DNA of 64,000 nt from Channa striata (Eukaryota; Chordata; Actinopteri; Anabantiformes; Channidae). Under the pieces are notes generated by a model. The model did not search any database. It saw only the letters and a list, made by a program, of their open reading frames with translations, and was not told the DNA's origin. The stretch's first letter is position 1. Each line of letters opens with the position of its first letter. The stretch is from positions 2,430,501-2,494,500 of the forward strand of contig CM065176.1 of the NCBI GenBank assembly GCA_033026295.1, given 5' to 3'. Shown piece after piece: positions 11,745-25,840 of the stretch. The position numbers and the translations under genes were made by a program.

Positions 11745-14700
11745 TTACTACAGCATTCCACAGACTCCACATACAAACACTAAACTCTCTTTTTCCTTCA
11801 CATTCCAGAGGTGTCACAACGCAAACACACACACACACACACACGGACAAACAAAAAAAGCAGAGCAATCCGGATTTTCCTTGCATTCTTTGTTTCTCTC
11901 CGGCCTCTCGCTCTGTCTCTCCCACCCTCCACTTATTTCCTACCTCGTTCTCCTTTAGCCCGTCCTTCCCTCCCCACCGTGCCCTCCCTCTTTTCCTGTC
12001 TTGGCACGTCAGACTGTACTAGAGGAATAGTTGTGCATGCATGGCTGATTTGTACAACAGCACAATCCTCCGCCCAGTGAAGCTGGTGCACAACACCGGA
12101 GTTAACATGTTTACAGAGCCAGAGTGCCTCCATACATCCACTGTCTATCATTTCTGTAATATTGATATGCGAAATCTGCTTTGTGGCGGAAGTAACATGT
12201 GAAAGTCAAGTTCACTGTTCAATGATCTTGACTAAAATATTCTACAACATGTTCATTGTTGACGCACAGCGATTACAGCAACTAGATCTCAGCTCCTCTG
12301 AAAAACCTTAGTGATGCTCCAATAATCAGATCACTGGGACATTCTGTACCACAGGAGGGCTATTGTCAAATAGTCAATACAACTTTGGCACGGTGGGTCT
12401 GATTTGTAGGACGACTTCTTCCAGTCCTGCCATTTCTCATGGGAGTCCTTCCTCTTTATGTTCTCAGGGAGTTCGGTCTTTCTAATCGGCCCCAGGAGGC
12501 CATCTGATGCTTCCTCCAAAGCAGTTTTCTGAGGCAGACTTTGGAAACCCTTGTTTGAATTTGAAGAGTGCAACTTTTAAATGCTTTATGTCAAACGCTA
12601 ATTATGCATGTTGCAATGTATCGCTGATTACGCACATTGGTGTTATAAAGCCTACAAAGAAAACCTGGTTTTATGTGTTCTGCTGCTTTAGGGAGTGAAG
12701 ATCCCAGCTGAAGAATTCCTGCCCTCAGGCGATGACTAACTGCAGAGACAACAGCAGGGATTGTGTAGCCTCAAGCACGGGACACACTCACATAGGTTGC
12801 TTAACCTGTTGCCAAACAGTCGTCGTAGGAATATCTGACACACACACACACGGCTGGTTTAAAGCAGCTCCACCTTGTACACAACAGGGAGAAAACTTCC
12901 TGCACAGATAGATGTGACTCCACTACTGAGAATTGACTGAAATACTTTTTACACTAGACACTCGCTCGTTCTTTATTTCATAATTCCACCAAATAATTGG
13001 TTACCTAAACCCGAACTCTCTGCCGATGTACGACATCAGTCTCAATGTGTAATTGCGTTAGGTTCAGGCTCAGGTTTGTAGAGAACTGTGACCCAACGTC
13101 TTCAGAAATTGGTATGTGCATTGCACAACGGCTCCTCATGTCTGTGTTTAAAGGCTTTACTAACCTGCACTTACACAGGTAGCAAAGACTTGGGCTCAAC
13201 CTGCTGACACGCCCTCTGATCACTCCATAACAGATTTTAAACGCACAGACTCGGACTCACTGCGGCACGTCACTATTTCGCACTGCCACCTCCCCATGAA
13301 AAGCAACAAAATCAAGGTGTGTGCTTTGAAGTGGTTTCACAAGGACAGGGGCATAAATCTGTAGTGCGGTGAACTGTGACACTTTGATCACTTGCATAAA
13401 TCTGTCGGGAAAGCTGAGCCTGCAGTGTTGACGGCATGATTCACCAGTGACCAGCGTGGAAAAACATCCAGTTATTCACGGTGTGTTGTTTGACTGGTAA
13501 TTGTGTGATCAAGCACAAAAACTACAGGTACATCCCGAATAAAAGAGCATAAGTAAAGCGCAATTCAAACGCCGGCCGTCAGTAACCGAGAGAAATCTTT
13601 AGTAGTAGAGCTTTAAGCATGGCGAAGGTTCCTCTGTACTATGTGGATGGTTGCACACAGAGGAGAGTTTTCCAGGTGTGAGTGCGCACCAGTCACAACC
13701 CGTCACGTTCATACTTGCCTGAGCACCACTCTTGTTCACATTGTTCCTCTCCAACACCGCAGCAGTGGCAGCTGTGGACCAGCCGACAGCAGTTTTTTGC
13801 ATTTGTTTTTTTTTGCTGTTTAGGACTATTATCTTACTGTGTGTGTCACTGAGGTCGTTGGGGCTTCGTGACGCTTTTTATCAAGACCTAAAACGTGGGT
13901 GCATGTCCCTCATTATTTGTTTGGCAATTTCTGCCTTAACTTACAGAAGCCAGAGAGGAAACATGGTGAAAGAGGGTGTGGCGCGGCACGAACTTAAGCA
14001 GACTGTGCCCAATCTCGTTATTTTCTGCCCTAAAATAATCTCAAGGCCGAACGGGTAAAATCACCACAGCAAGCAGATGCAGACCCTTTTCCAAAGCTTG
14101 GGAAAAAACAGGAGATTGAGCCATAACATGTAATGTTTCAATTTATGAGGTTTTTGGAATCGATGTTTGTCACCTTTCTTACAGCACCAGAGCTGCCCTG
14201 CAAAACCTGTTTTTACACTTATTATATTTACATAAATTTACAGACTATGGATCAGGCAAATAGTTGAATTGGACGTTTTTCCTCAACCTAAACTAGAGAG
14301 ACTTTTGTTTCAGCCACGTCGACCAAAAGCATTTTAGTTTTAAAGAAAGAATCAACTATGATGCCTATGTTTTTCCATTCGCACGAAGGGAAAAATTTGT
14401 TTTCAAACCAGGAAGCTTTCTATCACTATCCAGACAGTTGTAACGGAGCCAGTGTGCAGCTGTAAATCCGTGCTTATGACCATGCAATAACACATGACCT
14501 ATAAATGAGTCGTCACGTCTTATTCTACGGAACAATGTTTGTCTGCATGGCAGTGCGGTTGTGCTGTGAGTCCGTCCACAGCACAGCTTCAGATCTCAGT
14601 GCAGCATTTATGTCCTATATGCGTTTCATACCAGCCTGAATAACCATGATGTCCTGTTTCATGGCTGCCTTGGCTGATGGCCACGTTGTGCAATATTGAT

Positions 14701-17087
14701 CGGTCAATGCAGATAAATGTTTTTCCTGTTTTGATCATTAGCTGCCATGTCAGTATGGACAAGAATAAACGGACGGGAACACAAGGCAGGAACGAAGGCT
14801 CACATTGTTTCGTCTATGCTACGCTAAAACTGCACAAAAACCTGCTTAGTTCAAGTTTGACGATTTCTCATAACACGATACAAATGGTACAAATGACAAT
14901 GGTCGAGTGAATACTGTCACATTTCAGACTGTATCATATTCAGTCCACTCCGGTATATACCCAAGGATACGATCAGCGTGCTCCACCAAACACAGCTGGG
15001 GAAAGAACAGTGTGATAACTGAGGCCGGACTAAGCACTCTTCATGAAAACCATTTGAGGTGCTCCACAGGATATCTGGAGCAAAGGTGACCGAGTCTGCT
15101 GAGTCACATTTAAAGTTCTGCATGAGTCACTACTGAAATCTTGTGCACAAACTGTCCGGTTCAATCAGGATCAGTGGGAAACACAGCCCCAGGTGTCTAT
15201 GTGCGGAACTTTGGAGACGGACTGACTATGTGTCTGGTGTATTTACTGCTCCACTGTCTTCCTGACTTATGGGTGACACCTGTGTGAGCTTTAACTCAGG
15301 GGTCGGCACAGAAGACTGTGTTTGGTTCTTTGTTCATGTGTGGTTTGGTAGCTGAGGGTGGGCAGCTAATCACTCGGGGGGGGGCGCAGACCCGTGTGTG
15401 TGTTATAGAGAAGGGGAATTTCAGCCGTAAACCAGCCCTCTTGACTCAGTCAGTGAGTCAGGAGAAACATGCAGTGACACACTTAGGACCACCAAGCACC
15501 ACCTCACGCTTTCTAATGAGCATTACTGCACTGTGGGACAACAACACCCAACACGCTCACTCGGCTTGCTGCTTATTCTGCGTCTAGCTCGTCTCTTCGC
15601 ATTCCAACCTTCTGATGGGTCATCAGGCGGGATGAGCAAAGTGTTTGAATAAGCCAGGATCGGGGTGGCAGCGTAGAAACCTGATTCTTTGGATGGATGC
15701 ATGAACTTGATATTCTGTGTCCCCTTTAACTCAGTTCTGAGATGGAATATGTGAATATGTGTCACAGTTCATTGACATATCTATTTATGACAGCGAGAGG
15801 ACTGCCCCATTTTGGAAAACACTGCTTATCTTCAGCAGAGTAACCAGAAAACTGGTGGTTTCAGTGCAGCCACCACATAGGCATATGAGCATCACGGAGG
15901 CTCGTTGCAAGTGATTTAGGAACGTTACATTTTGTGCTGCAGATCCAGACTTAGCGTGTCGCACAGGGAAACAGTGGAATGAGTTCTGATCAACCAACAA
16001 CCAACCTCGGTGTCACACACATGCATCTTAACCCTACTATTCTTTATACTGGAGGTGTTTTCTTCTGCTCTACTTTTGCTTCAGCTCTGAGTCGAATGAG
16101 GCGACAAGAACAAACCCAAAATGATCAGTGTCGCTCCGTTTCACTTTTACGTTCTTTATTTTGCACTAAATTACAGAAAGCGACTTTAGAACCGAACGAA
16201 GGCAGAGGTTAGGTAGATCTGACTTGGCAGTTCAAGTTATTTTCTATTAATTACACACTCATTACTGGCGTGTAATTTCGCGTTATGCATACAGTGATCG
16301 CATCCACGGTTGTGCGCCGTCTGCCACATTCCTGGCTGTGTGGTTACCACACACACACACGCAGTGATGTGATATGAGCAGTGAGCCAACATGACGGAGA
16401 AGCATTTCAAACAATAGCAGGGACGGACTGGTATTGCCACTTTCTTGTGCCCTCTGTCTCTTGTCCTCATCTCGAACCATTTTCCTCGTCCCCAGGTAAA
16501 AAGCAGGCCCCTCTGTCTATCTCCGGTTCACTAAATCAATTCTAGTCCCTACTTGCACATATGCTCTCTCTCTCTCGTTTTTCTCTTTCAGCCGACTGAT
16601 CGCCTCCCTCTGTCCTCTGGCCATAAAACCTTCATTTCTCTCTACTTTCCTCTGAGTCAGCAGAAAACCAGACCACAGCGCTCCCTCTCCCTCCCTCCCT
16701 CCCCGCTCGCTCCTTTCTTTCTTTCTTTCATAAACAGTCCCAGTTCTCCCTCTTAGGCCAACGGAGGTTTATATTGAAAAGGAGAAAGTACAGAAAAACC
16801 AAAGAGCTAAATGTGGGGAGGACGGCGGACGGCCTTTGGCTGCGCATTTGAGGAAGAACTACCAAAACACAACATCTGATGAAGCTCTCAGTGGGATCGC
16901 ACAAGCTTACAAACCAAGGCTGTGTTTCCCAAATGTGATATCTGGACGTAAAAGTCGTTTGCTGTCCCCGCCCTAAAACTTCCTTCAGCACTAAATGTCA
17001 CTGTGTGTGTTTTCTCTTTAAAACTCTAACAAAAGTGGGGGTCGTTTCTCCTCGTCCCCTGCACATTCCATTACAGGGCATTTAAGA

Positions 17088-17090
<3 letters not shown>

Positions 17091-17120
<30 letters not shown>
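17091..17120. repeat. TG microsatellite
   Basis: A perfect run of 15 TG units in bcar1 intron 1. Confidence 0.92.
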
Positions 17121-17123
<3 letters not shown>

Positions 17124-18467
17124 ACTTTAACCCTTCGTGCCACAGGCAAACACACACACATTCCCTGCTGGGAGCCAACAAAAGGTAGGAATCCACAGAG
17201 AAAATGTTAACTCCAGCCTCCCTCTCCTCCCCCTTTACATTTTCATTTTCTTCCCCTCACTTTTACCCCCCCCAACCGCTCGGTCTGTGCACAGCTGAGG
17301 TAGAACACATTCTGCTAAAACACACACACACACAAGGAACGATGGGAAGAAGAAGAAAAAGAAAACTGAAAGACGATGCCTCAGAGGCGGTGATTTGTCA
17401 TGCACAGCCAACACACACACACACTCACCAAGTAGTTCATTTTGTCCCTGCTGCAGCGAGCCGGCTGTAATAAGTCCAGGGCAGGGCTGTAGCTCAGCCC
17501 CTGTGTCACTCTTTGCCAACTAGATCCTGTCTGGAGAGTAGATCCCAAAAGATCCCAAAACTCTTCTCCCCTTCTCTCCTCTCTTCCTTCCTGTGACCTT
17601 ACGTCCTCCCTCCTTCACCGTCTCTGCTTCTCCCTGTGTCTTGTTCAGTCTTGTTTCCAATAGGCGAGCAGATCCCGACACATTCTGCCGCACTGTGATC
17701 TCACACAGCAAGAATGAGACTGCTGCTTGGCCCATTCACTCCTGCCCCGCTCGCCCCTTCGTTCTCCCTTGATCTCTCTCTCTCTCTGCCTCTCTCCCGA
17801 GAAAAAGGAGGAGTGTGTAACCTGACACGTCACTTCCTGCTGGATCCTGATATTCCCTCTGCTCAGTCTAGCCATTGGCCTAAGGAGCTCTTCTCATGCA
17901 AATGGAAATCCCGTTGCCCTCCCACTGCAAACCACCCCCCCCCCCGGCTGTGACAAACAGTCAGTGCTTAGGGATGCTGCTGAGACACACGTTCAGTGTA
18001 AGGCAACACTTCCTTATGGTAAAAACATAGATTTTACAATAACCCATATAAATAGTTTAACATCAGGAAAGCGTGTACACAGTGGTACTGACACAGATAA
18101 GTCTGTGATGGTTTGGATCTTTCATGCAGCATCGTACAGTGAATCATGTAAGACAATATTGGCATGGGCATATGTGACACTTGTTTTTCTTTAGCGTACG
18201 CAAAAATCTTAGGAGTAAGTTTTATGTGCTACTCAAAAAATCCGAGTTTAAAACGCTTTATTGATTGATGATTCCAATAAACCTGTTGGAATGACAAAAA
18301 AGCCACAGACTTTTGCAGAAAATGAAAGACGTCACTAGGCGAGATCGTTTCATCAGCAGAAGCTATTGCACTGTTGTATGATGGGACAGGAGTTCGAGAC
18401 ACAGAGACAAGAGACACACAACAAACAACTAGTGTCAACACCAACACTTATCTTTGACCCTCAACCC

Positions 18468-18470
<3 letters not shown>

Positions 18471-18524
<54 letters not shown>
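18471..18524. repeat. CA microsatellite, longest in window
   Basis: An uninterrupted 54-bp CA run (27 units), the longest perfect dinucleotide tract seen here. Probably highly polymorphic. Confidence 0.95.
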
Positions 18525-18527
<3 letters not shown>

Positions 18528-18704
18528 GAACAGCAGGGCATGACCCTGCTCTGTGCAGGGTCATCCACAGGACAGTTGAAGAATTAAGCAACAGGAAGCA
18601 AACATCTGTCTCTGTATATGAGACTTCTTTATCATCAGCTGCTCACTAAAGTCACGTCCACAATAATGACGATTCATACCTACAACACCTACAACTGTAA
18701 GCTT

Positions 18705-19240
18705 TCTCAAAAAATGAAGGTTTTATAAATGAAGGAGTGTATTTGAGGATTAAAGGGGTCTTTGTATGTATGGACGAGGGTTTTAAATGCAATCTTAAAC
18801 TTATTGGGAAGCCAATGGAGAGGAGCTAATGAAGAGGAAATATAACCTGTCTTGCAGCATTTGTAGGAGTTGCTGGGACGTCGTAATAAAAGGGAACTAC
18901 AGTAGAGTAATACCAACCTGGAAGTAACAAATGCATGGAACAGTTTTTCAGCATCACTTTGAGACAGGATGCTCCTAATTTTAGCAATATTCCGCAGGTG
19001 GAAGCAGGCTGTTCTAGACATTTGCTTTGTGTGAGGTAAAGGACAAATTCTTGTCAAAAATAACTTCAAGGTTCCTCACAGCAGAAGAGGGGGGCCGGAG
19101 CGACGCCTACATGAGAGTAACTACATGGTACACTTTAGTTTTGTTTACGTTTAGAAGTAGCTTTATGTCTTTACATCCTGTTTGAACTGAGTTTCATCAG
19201 GTTTTCGTGGACAAATATAACTGGGTGTCAATGGAATGTT
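18705..19240 (-). pseudogene. L2-type LINE reverse-transcriptase relic
   Basis: Minus-strand translation gives the C-terminal part of an L2-clade ORF2 protein. Residues include 'TACFHLRNIAKIRSILSQSD', 'AEKLFHAFVTSRL' and 'SLAPLHWLPNKFKIAFKTLV', all typical of the region after the reverse-transcriptase core. The frame is broken by deletions and stops, so it is a dead 5'-truncated copy. The copy at 24924-25160 carries the same block. Confidence 0.8.
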
Positions 19241-20180
19241 TGGAGTGCCTGTCTATCTGAACAATATGATTTAAACCAACCTAATGCAGTTCCTTTAATC
19301 CAAGTGACAGGTTCCAGTCTATAATAAAAATTTCATTTATGCAGCACATGGTCACATAATTGCTTTGCGTCTACTTTTGAGAAATTTAGAAATAATAATT
19401 GGCTTAAACAAGAGAAGCTTTTTTAAGGCCTTGGGTGTTTGGTACACAGTCTGTTAGCACTGAAGAAGCAGTCGGAGGGAGTTTGGGTTCTTATGTATGA
19501 CTCTAAAGCTGATGTACCTGATGATCTGTCTGTGATAATTGTGGGGAGGATCTGGTCTTTTTTTTTCTCTAATAGCTGCCGTGTTATTTGAAAAGAAAGT
19601 CATTAAGTACTTGCTGACTAGGCTCCATCCTGGCTAATGTGCTGAAAGGAAACTGGGGTAGTTCCGATTTCCCTCTAATATTGGTGAATAATATGCAGTT
19701 CTGCTGTTGTAGAGGGCTACATATTATTTAAGTCTTTTTACAGGCTAAGCGGGCTCTTTTAAATTAGTGGAACCAGCTTTGTCATGAATGCTTTGACTGC
19801 TCGGGTTGGTCATTTGTACGGTGGAGCTCGCCTCCTGTGATTCTCTGCCTTCTTCATCAGAGGGCCAGTGATCCACTTGTGTGGGAGTAAATTTAAGGTG
19901 GCTAAACACCTGCTGCAGTGTATTTTTCTTTTTTTCTAAATGCTGCACGGCCTAATATTCTAATCACAAAAGTTATTACAGATGCTCAGAAAAAGGGTTT
20001 TGACTTTTTCCATTTGGGTGTCAGAGGCTCGCAAATGGGTTATTTTACAATCTTTTGCGTGCACGGCAGATTAATATAAGACTGCAGCTACCCCTCAGCC
20101 TGAGGAATGGATTTTTCAGGGTTTTAAAATTCATGGAATTCTTGCTCAATTTACTTTGACCAGTTTTTGACGACCTTCTT
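19241..20180. repeat. Unclassified, probably repeat-derived sequence
   Basis: This follows the L2 relic without a clear border. It contains words I associate with dispersed fish sequence, such as the stretch around 19530-19600 ('gtggggaggatctggtc' followed by a T run). No coding frame or terminal repeat was seen. It could be a further part of the same insertion or ordinary intron. Confidence 0.3.
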
Positions 20181-22069
20181 TTTGTGTCAGACAGACTCGC
20201 TGCCTTTCTCCTTGTACAGTCGTTTTATTGTGCTTGATGCTAAGCAGCGCTGCTGCCAACTATTCAACACAGGATTCCACACACCTACACACACACTGTA
20301 CCCTTCATGACCTGGGCATGTCCTTTCTGACCACCACACTCAACAACAACAGCCTCTGTTACACTGACATACAAATGGCAAGTCATGCACAACAACAGAA
20401 AGCCATTGAAGATTAAGGGATGTAGGTCAATGTGAATCTGAATATGGTAATGGTTTGTGCCTGGTGAATACTCGCTCTCTGTGTGGAGGAATGGCATCCA
20501 CACTGTAGCTCTGACTCAACGCTGAAAATGTTCACACTGGTGTCCAGTCAAGCAGAACTTGAATGCCTTCAAAGTCCTGGACCTCCACAAAACTGGAAAT
20601 AACCCAGCAGCTATAATTTCTGGCTCCCATCTTTCTTTGGGTCAATCAATGAAGCAACGTATTTGTGGAGAGCATTCAGGACAGACTCTAATTTGTCTCA
20701 CAATTCAGCAAAAGTCTGTTGGTCTAGAAATGGAAGGTCTTTGACAAAAATGACAATGACTAATTTCAGTGAGTCAGTGAACACAAGCTACTGTGATGAA
20801 ATAAGGTACCAAAAACAGGCAACGGAATAGGTTTGTTATCATCACCCAGGCGACGATGAACCCTGGTTCATCACCGATTATGTCTCAACACTGTGATTCG
20901 ACAATAGACCACCACTTTTTAAAGGCTATTCTTTGAAATAATAATCCATAATCATCTCAATCTTCTAATGGCCTCAGTAACACGCCTCCACACAAACAGG
21001 TGAGTCAGTGTTTGTGCACACGGAGTGACGCTCGCTCACTCTGATTGACGGTCTTGCCTTACACTAAATCAGATTAATGGTGAGCCTCTCCCCTTCTCTT
21101 CCACCTTCAGCCTTTCTCCATTCTTTCCCGACTCGGTTAATCCCGGCAGCGCTCGGCTTTGGTCTCGCTGGCACGCACTTATTGAGGAGCTTGGACAGTG
21201 TGTATGTGTGTTCATCATTTTGCTCTCCGACGCCTGGCTACAGAACACAAATGACGACTGTTGGGTGAAAACCACATATGTCAGATTTGCGTAGTGTATA
21301 TTTTCAGGAAACTTAACTTTTTTTGTCTGCACAGGCTGAAGTCCAAAGTTTTCCACTGACAGGTGCTCCTCACTCACCACATGCAAGTAAAGCTGTGCAC
21401 ACAAATCATAATGATAGTGGCTCAACATGACAGCAAAATTAGAGCAGTTTTTTTTTACTCACTAGCAGCAACAGTAACAGGACAAAGGGATCATTATACC
21501 GTCACAAAATCCCCAACACACAGAGAGACACACACAAACATGCACAAAGACTGTAATAGGAATGGTATTTGTTCCGATATTAATTTCATTTCCGGTGATT
21601 GTGTGTTGAGTCAGTGATTTTTAATACCGGAATTCTATTGTTGGGAATCCCGCTAAGTCTCTCGAGAGTGTGTGTGGAGCGTGTCATCATGCTGCTCCTA
21701 CAGCCTACGATCGGCAGTTCTCTCCATTTCTCTCTGCGAGCTCTAAAAACAGATGCATTTACTGAGCAGTGCTGACGTAAGATCTTGATTTCTGTTTGGC
21801 TGAAGTGGTGACTGCGATGGTGTCTGTGCAAACAAGGGGCTGCAGAAATGCATTTAAACTGATCTGCTTCTTGTAAAACAACACATCTAAATATCTTCAT
21901 TTAAACAGCTGAAGATATAAAAAATCCTAGTAAAAAAATCCTATAAAACTTCCCAAAGGTGGTTTAACCACTATCATAACCTCTATCAGAATGTCGTTCA
22001 AAGGTTTTTCATATTTTACTGAGCCCGTGCATTTCAAATTGCTGTTAGGGCAACACTGAGGGTAACAAT

Positions 22070-22210
22070 GGGCCGGCTCCTGTGGTCACATGTCCAAGTG
22101 TCTGAAGCCCACTGCACAGCAGCTCCCCCATCGGTGTGTGAATGGGTAAATAAGAAGCACTGTAATGTGCTTAGGGTACCCGTGTAAGTGCAGATCATTA
22201 AAAAGTCTCG
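22070..22210 (+). repeat. Fish SINE (family 2) fragment
   Basis: Contains 'cacatgtccaagtgtctg', then 'gcagctcccccatcggtgtg', 'tgaatgggtaaataagaagc' and a '...gtgtaagtgcagatcatt' end. The same series occurs at 43.74 and 62.04 kb. The 5' tRNA-like head is mostly lost. Confidence 0.65.
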
Positions 22211-23984
22211 TCCTTGTGAACACTTCCAATTCATAAATAGACACGGGAAGATTTAATGTCGAGCTCACGAAAGCGAAAACTACAACTACATAAATTACAT
22301 ACTACAACTACATAAATAAATGTTGATAATAATAAATGATACTTTTTTCATTGCCACAGACAACGTGTCATTTGGACAGATCTGTCTTGTCTGAGGACAC
22401 TTCAACCTGTGGCCTTGAAGGCACCAAACCACCGTTGTCAGTCGCTTCAACAACTTAGCCACAGCTTCTGCCATATGGCGTGCAGCAATTAGCATTTCTC
22501 CAGACCTTTCCACTACTGTGATTCCACCAGCCAGTCAGCAGAGAAAAGTCATTGGTTCTTCCACTTGCTTGCCACGAGCTCTTCAGAGCTGCTCTTCTCT
22601 CACTGAGCTGGACTCTGGACTATTGCGCCAGCAAGGTAATGTTCAGCCCAACTGATATGGACAATTGTGTTCGTATGGCTGATGTCTAGAGAAGGTCAGG
22701 GTCGAGAGTGCAGTGGGGACAGTGGACAAAAAGTCTCTGTGTGAATATGATGTCAGAGCTTAGCTGATGTCAGGGGTTAGTCCTAAAAGCTGATATGACT
22801 GGTTATGCTCCAACACAACTCTTTTTTTCCCTCGGTCTTTCTCACACATGCACACGCGGCTGTTTTTATGCTTGTAAGGACTCTTATTGATATAATGCAT
22901 TATTATTGCAACTTACACTAACCATAACCATCAAAGCTGATTGCCTAAAGCCAACTCTGCCTCTATATTCCAGTCCTAACCGTCAAACTGCTTCCCAGCT
23001 TGTTAGGGAGTGACATGAAACTGGGCATCACAGTCCCACACACTGAAGTCTCAACTCCAAATGGAATGGGTTAGTGACATCACAAAAGGAGCTTTTTGTC
23101 GTGTCTGTCACGTCTCCATCCTGGAGGTCACCAGTCTTTTTATCGGTGGTAATCTTTTTCTGTATGGAATTGAATGTATTCCATTCACTGCACACCAGCA
23201 GCCATTCAGAGCAGTCCGGGCCATTATCTCACAAATGTGGCATGAATGCCACCCAGTCATCGCAACATCAAGACGAGACACACTTGAAATTCGCCCTCTC
23301 TGTGGCGTCACAATAACACACACAAAGCTGACGTGTATTCTGGATAAAAGACTACGGAAGTGGGTTTTCTGTTCCTTTGAACAGCGTTGTCTGGGACGAG
23401 CTTAAGGTCCCCTGCTGTTAACTCTGTTAACAGTTACACAATATGTCTTGCATGGTCACATTTCTATCCTTCCTCACGCTCAAATCTGATTCTGTCCTAC
23501 CACTGTGCACCTGCACGCTTTCAATTGTGCACCTGCAGACAGAGTGAATTAGGTGTGCGCTTTCACAAACGCTTTGCTGTCAATACACATCCCTCCGTGT
23601 TACACACTCTCACAGAATGACGGCTGAGAATCAGCCACGCCGGAGGCAGCACTTTGTTCTACTGTGTCAGACAATCGCGTCTTTGTCAGTGAAGTAAAAT
23701 GACAGCCCCTGCACGGACCGATTCACCTTTCTGTCTCACGCACATTCTCAGTTCTCTGTGGCGATGTGTCTCTCTCCCTGCAGCCGGAGCATTTGAATCA
23801 GCATAGGTGACGGAGGTTAGTTTGCCACTTTTGCTACTACTGACCGCAATAACCTCTATTCAATGGAATATCCTGTAGAAAAGGTGCCGTACCAGCAGGG
23901 GAGAAGCAGAAGCTTTGTCATAACCATTGACGACATGCACATGTTATCATGTCATTTGTGCTTTGCAATTAATCCGTCACTCTG

Positions 23985-24095
23985 GAGGGAGCACTGGGTA
24001 GGCACAGGTGGCACCAGGGCATCGAGCACCAACTACTTTGCTCAAGGACTTCAGCATCACAGCCTGATGCTCCACTCACTGAGCCATCAGGCTGA
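23985..24095 (-). repeat. Fish SINE (family 2), minus fragment
   Basis: The minus strand gives a tRNA-like head 'gatggctcagtgagtggagc', then 'aagtccttgagcaaagtag', in the order of the family-2 copies on the plus strand. A perfect 9-bp inverted repeat (agcctgatg / catcaggct) at its left edge would fold as a hairpin. Confidence 0.5.
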
Positions 24096-24296
24096 CTAAA
24101 TGTAGCAGAGTAAATGTATATACAGAGTAAAATATGATTCAGCGTCAAGAAAAGTAAAGTCATTTATAATGTGTTAGTGATTACACATTTCAGAGATGTG
24201 AGTGTTCAGACATACTGGTGTGCCAAAAACAGGGCTGCAGTGAGCGTAATTTTCCACATGTTGGACTCAACAAACATCAAATGTACCAAACTAGTA

Positions 24297-25235
24297 AAAT
24301 TCAATTGAATTCAAATTTTTTTCAACTTTATTTATATAGCGCTGATTCACAACAACCATATCAAGGCACTTTACATGATAAAATCATAACAAAAAAAACA
24401 ACAAATCCCCCTTGAGCAGCTATAGGCAACAGTGAAGAGGAAAAACTCCCTTTAATGGAAGAAACCTCCAGCAGAACCAGGCTCAGGGTGGGCGGACATC
24501 TGCCTTGACTGGTTGGACTAAATGGAAAACATTGGGCTTGTTGGTAGGACCAGTAGCTCCAAAGCTGGGGACACCTGAAGTAAGGGACAGAGAGAGGGAG
24601 ACAGAGAGGGAGAAGCACAACTACGGGAAAAAGTAGACACAGAGTTAATGTCCTACAGTGGTGACATATAGATGTGGGCTGAGAGGAGGAAAGTGTCTCA
24701 GTGCATCAGGGTTTGGTCCCCCAGCAGCAGAACTAACTATAAGGTTTTGAGCCTAGTCTTAAAAGTAGAAAGGGGGGGCTACTTCCAGAATCTGGACTGG
24801 AAGCTGGTTCCACAGGAGAGGAGCTTGATAGCTAAAGGCTGTGCTCCCCATTCTGGGAACCACAAGGAGGCCTGCATTCCGAGACCGAAGGGGTCTATTA
24901 GGATGCTCTGGGACTAGGAGATTTTAGGTAAGATGGATAAATTCGATTCTACATTTAATGGGAATCCAATAGAGAGAAGCTAATGAAGGTGAAATATGAT
25001 CTCTCTTACCAATCCCAGTCAGTAATCTTGCTGCAGCATTTTGGATTAATTGAAGTTTTTTTGGAGAGTTACTGGGGCAGCCTGAAAGTAGAGAATTACA
25101 GTAGCCCAATCTTGAAGGAACAAATGCATGGATCAGTTTTTCAGCATCGCTTTGAGACAAGATGCTCCTAATTTTGTCAATGTTCCGTAGGTGGAAGAAG
25201 CTGTTCTAGAGATTTGTTTTATGTGTGAGGTAAAT
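24297..25235 (-). pseudogene. L2-type LINE fragment: ORF2 C-terminus and 3' tail
   Basis: On the minus strand an ORF2 C-terminal segment at about 24924-25160 ('MSQSDAEKLIHAFVPSRLGY', 'KLQLIQNAAARLLTG', 'SLASLYWIPIKCRIEF') is followed by the standard L2 3' untranslated block and a tail ending 'caattgaattgaatttt' at 24297. The RT catalytic core and the endonuclease are missing through 5' truncation. This is the most complete minus-strand L2 copy here. Confidence 0.85.
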
Positions 25236-25840
25236 GACAAAGCTTACCTATACAAAATGTTTCAGTTTTGTGGGTTTTCAGAGTTTAGTGCTAATACCGG
25301 ATCCAGCCATATACAAAAATACTGCACTTTCAGCTCATCTCTGTCATTCCACTCCGCAGTTTAAATAGAAAACGGCATGTCTGCCACCTGACGTATATGT
25401 CTTATAAACTCTGTTCATCTCCAACCTTTTCAAATCCTCAGATGCGTCCTCTACATTTCAAAGAACATCGCAGTTAGTTTTTCAGGTTCCAGGCCATGCA
25501 GAATTCCACGTGCAGGTCAGACACAAGTTAGCATCTATTCTGATTCAAACAAACACTCAACAAGTTCTCAGTTCCTTCCTGTAGTGTAGGGAAAAAAATG
25601 TCTGAAGATGTTCTGAGCTGCTCTATGACACCAAACGCAGACAGTAGCAGACATTCAAATACTGCACGTCTCTCACTGACGTTCTGCATTTATGTGACAT
25701 GATTCGAATGCAGCAGAGTTGACACTAACATAAATCTAAAAGAAACATCTGAAAGCCCTCCTCTGTGTCACATCAGATCACTGTTGAAAGCAGAGTACAC
25801 GTGTTACTGCTTCACTCCATGCTGCAGCACCTACCTCTAC

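Larger units (their letters stand above)
2680..25840 (-). other. bcar1 intron 1, distal part (no coding exon seen)
   Basis: These 23 kb between exon 2 and the small alternative exon hold repeats only. There are L2 LINE tails at 3.1, 11.4, 18.7 and 24.3 kb, SINE fragments at 7.0, 8.65, 22.1 and 24.0 kb, and many CA/TG tracts. There are pyrimidine-rich stretches at about 16.56-16.74 and 17.2-17.27 kb. Several 60-160-residue open frames occur (for example 4202-4693), but none has a recognisable domain or good splice borders. Regulatory elements cannot be excluded by eye. Confidence 0.6.

Noticed and set aside
12331..12573. 80-residue minus-strand frame with charged, protein-like sequence
   Set aside because: No family match that I recognise, no splice borders or start context, and its length is not unusual for chance in this window.
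18471..18524. Regular short repeats that could be read as a CRISPR-like array
   Set aside because: It is a perfect dinucleotide run without spacers; the other tandem tracts here are also simple microsatellites, and the genome is eukaryotic.
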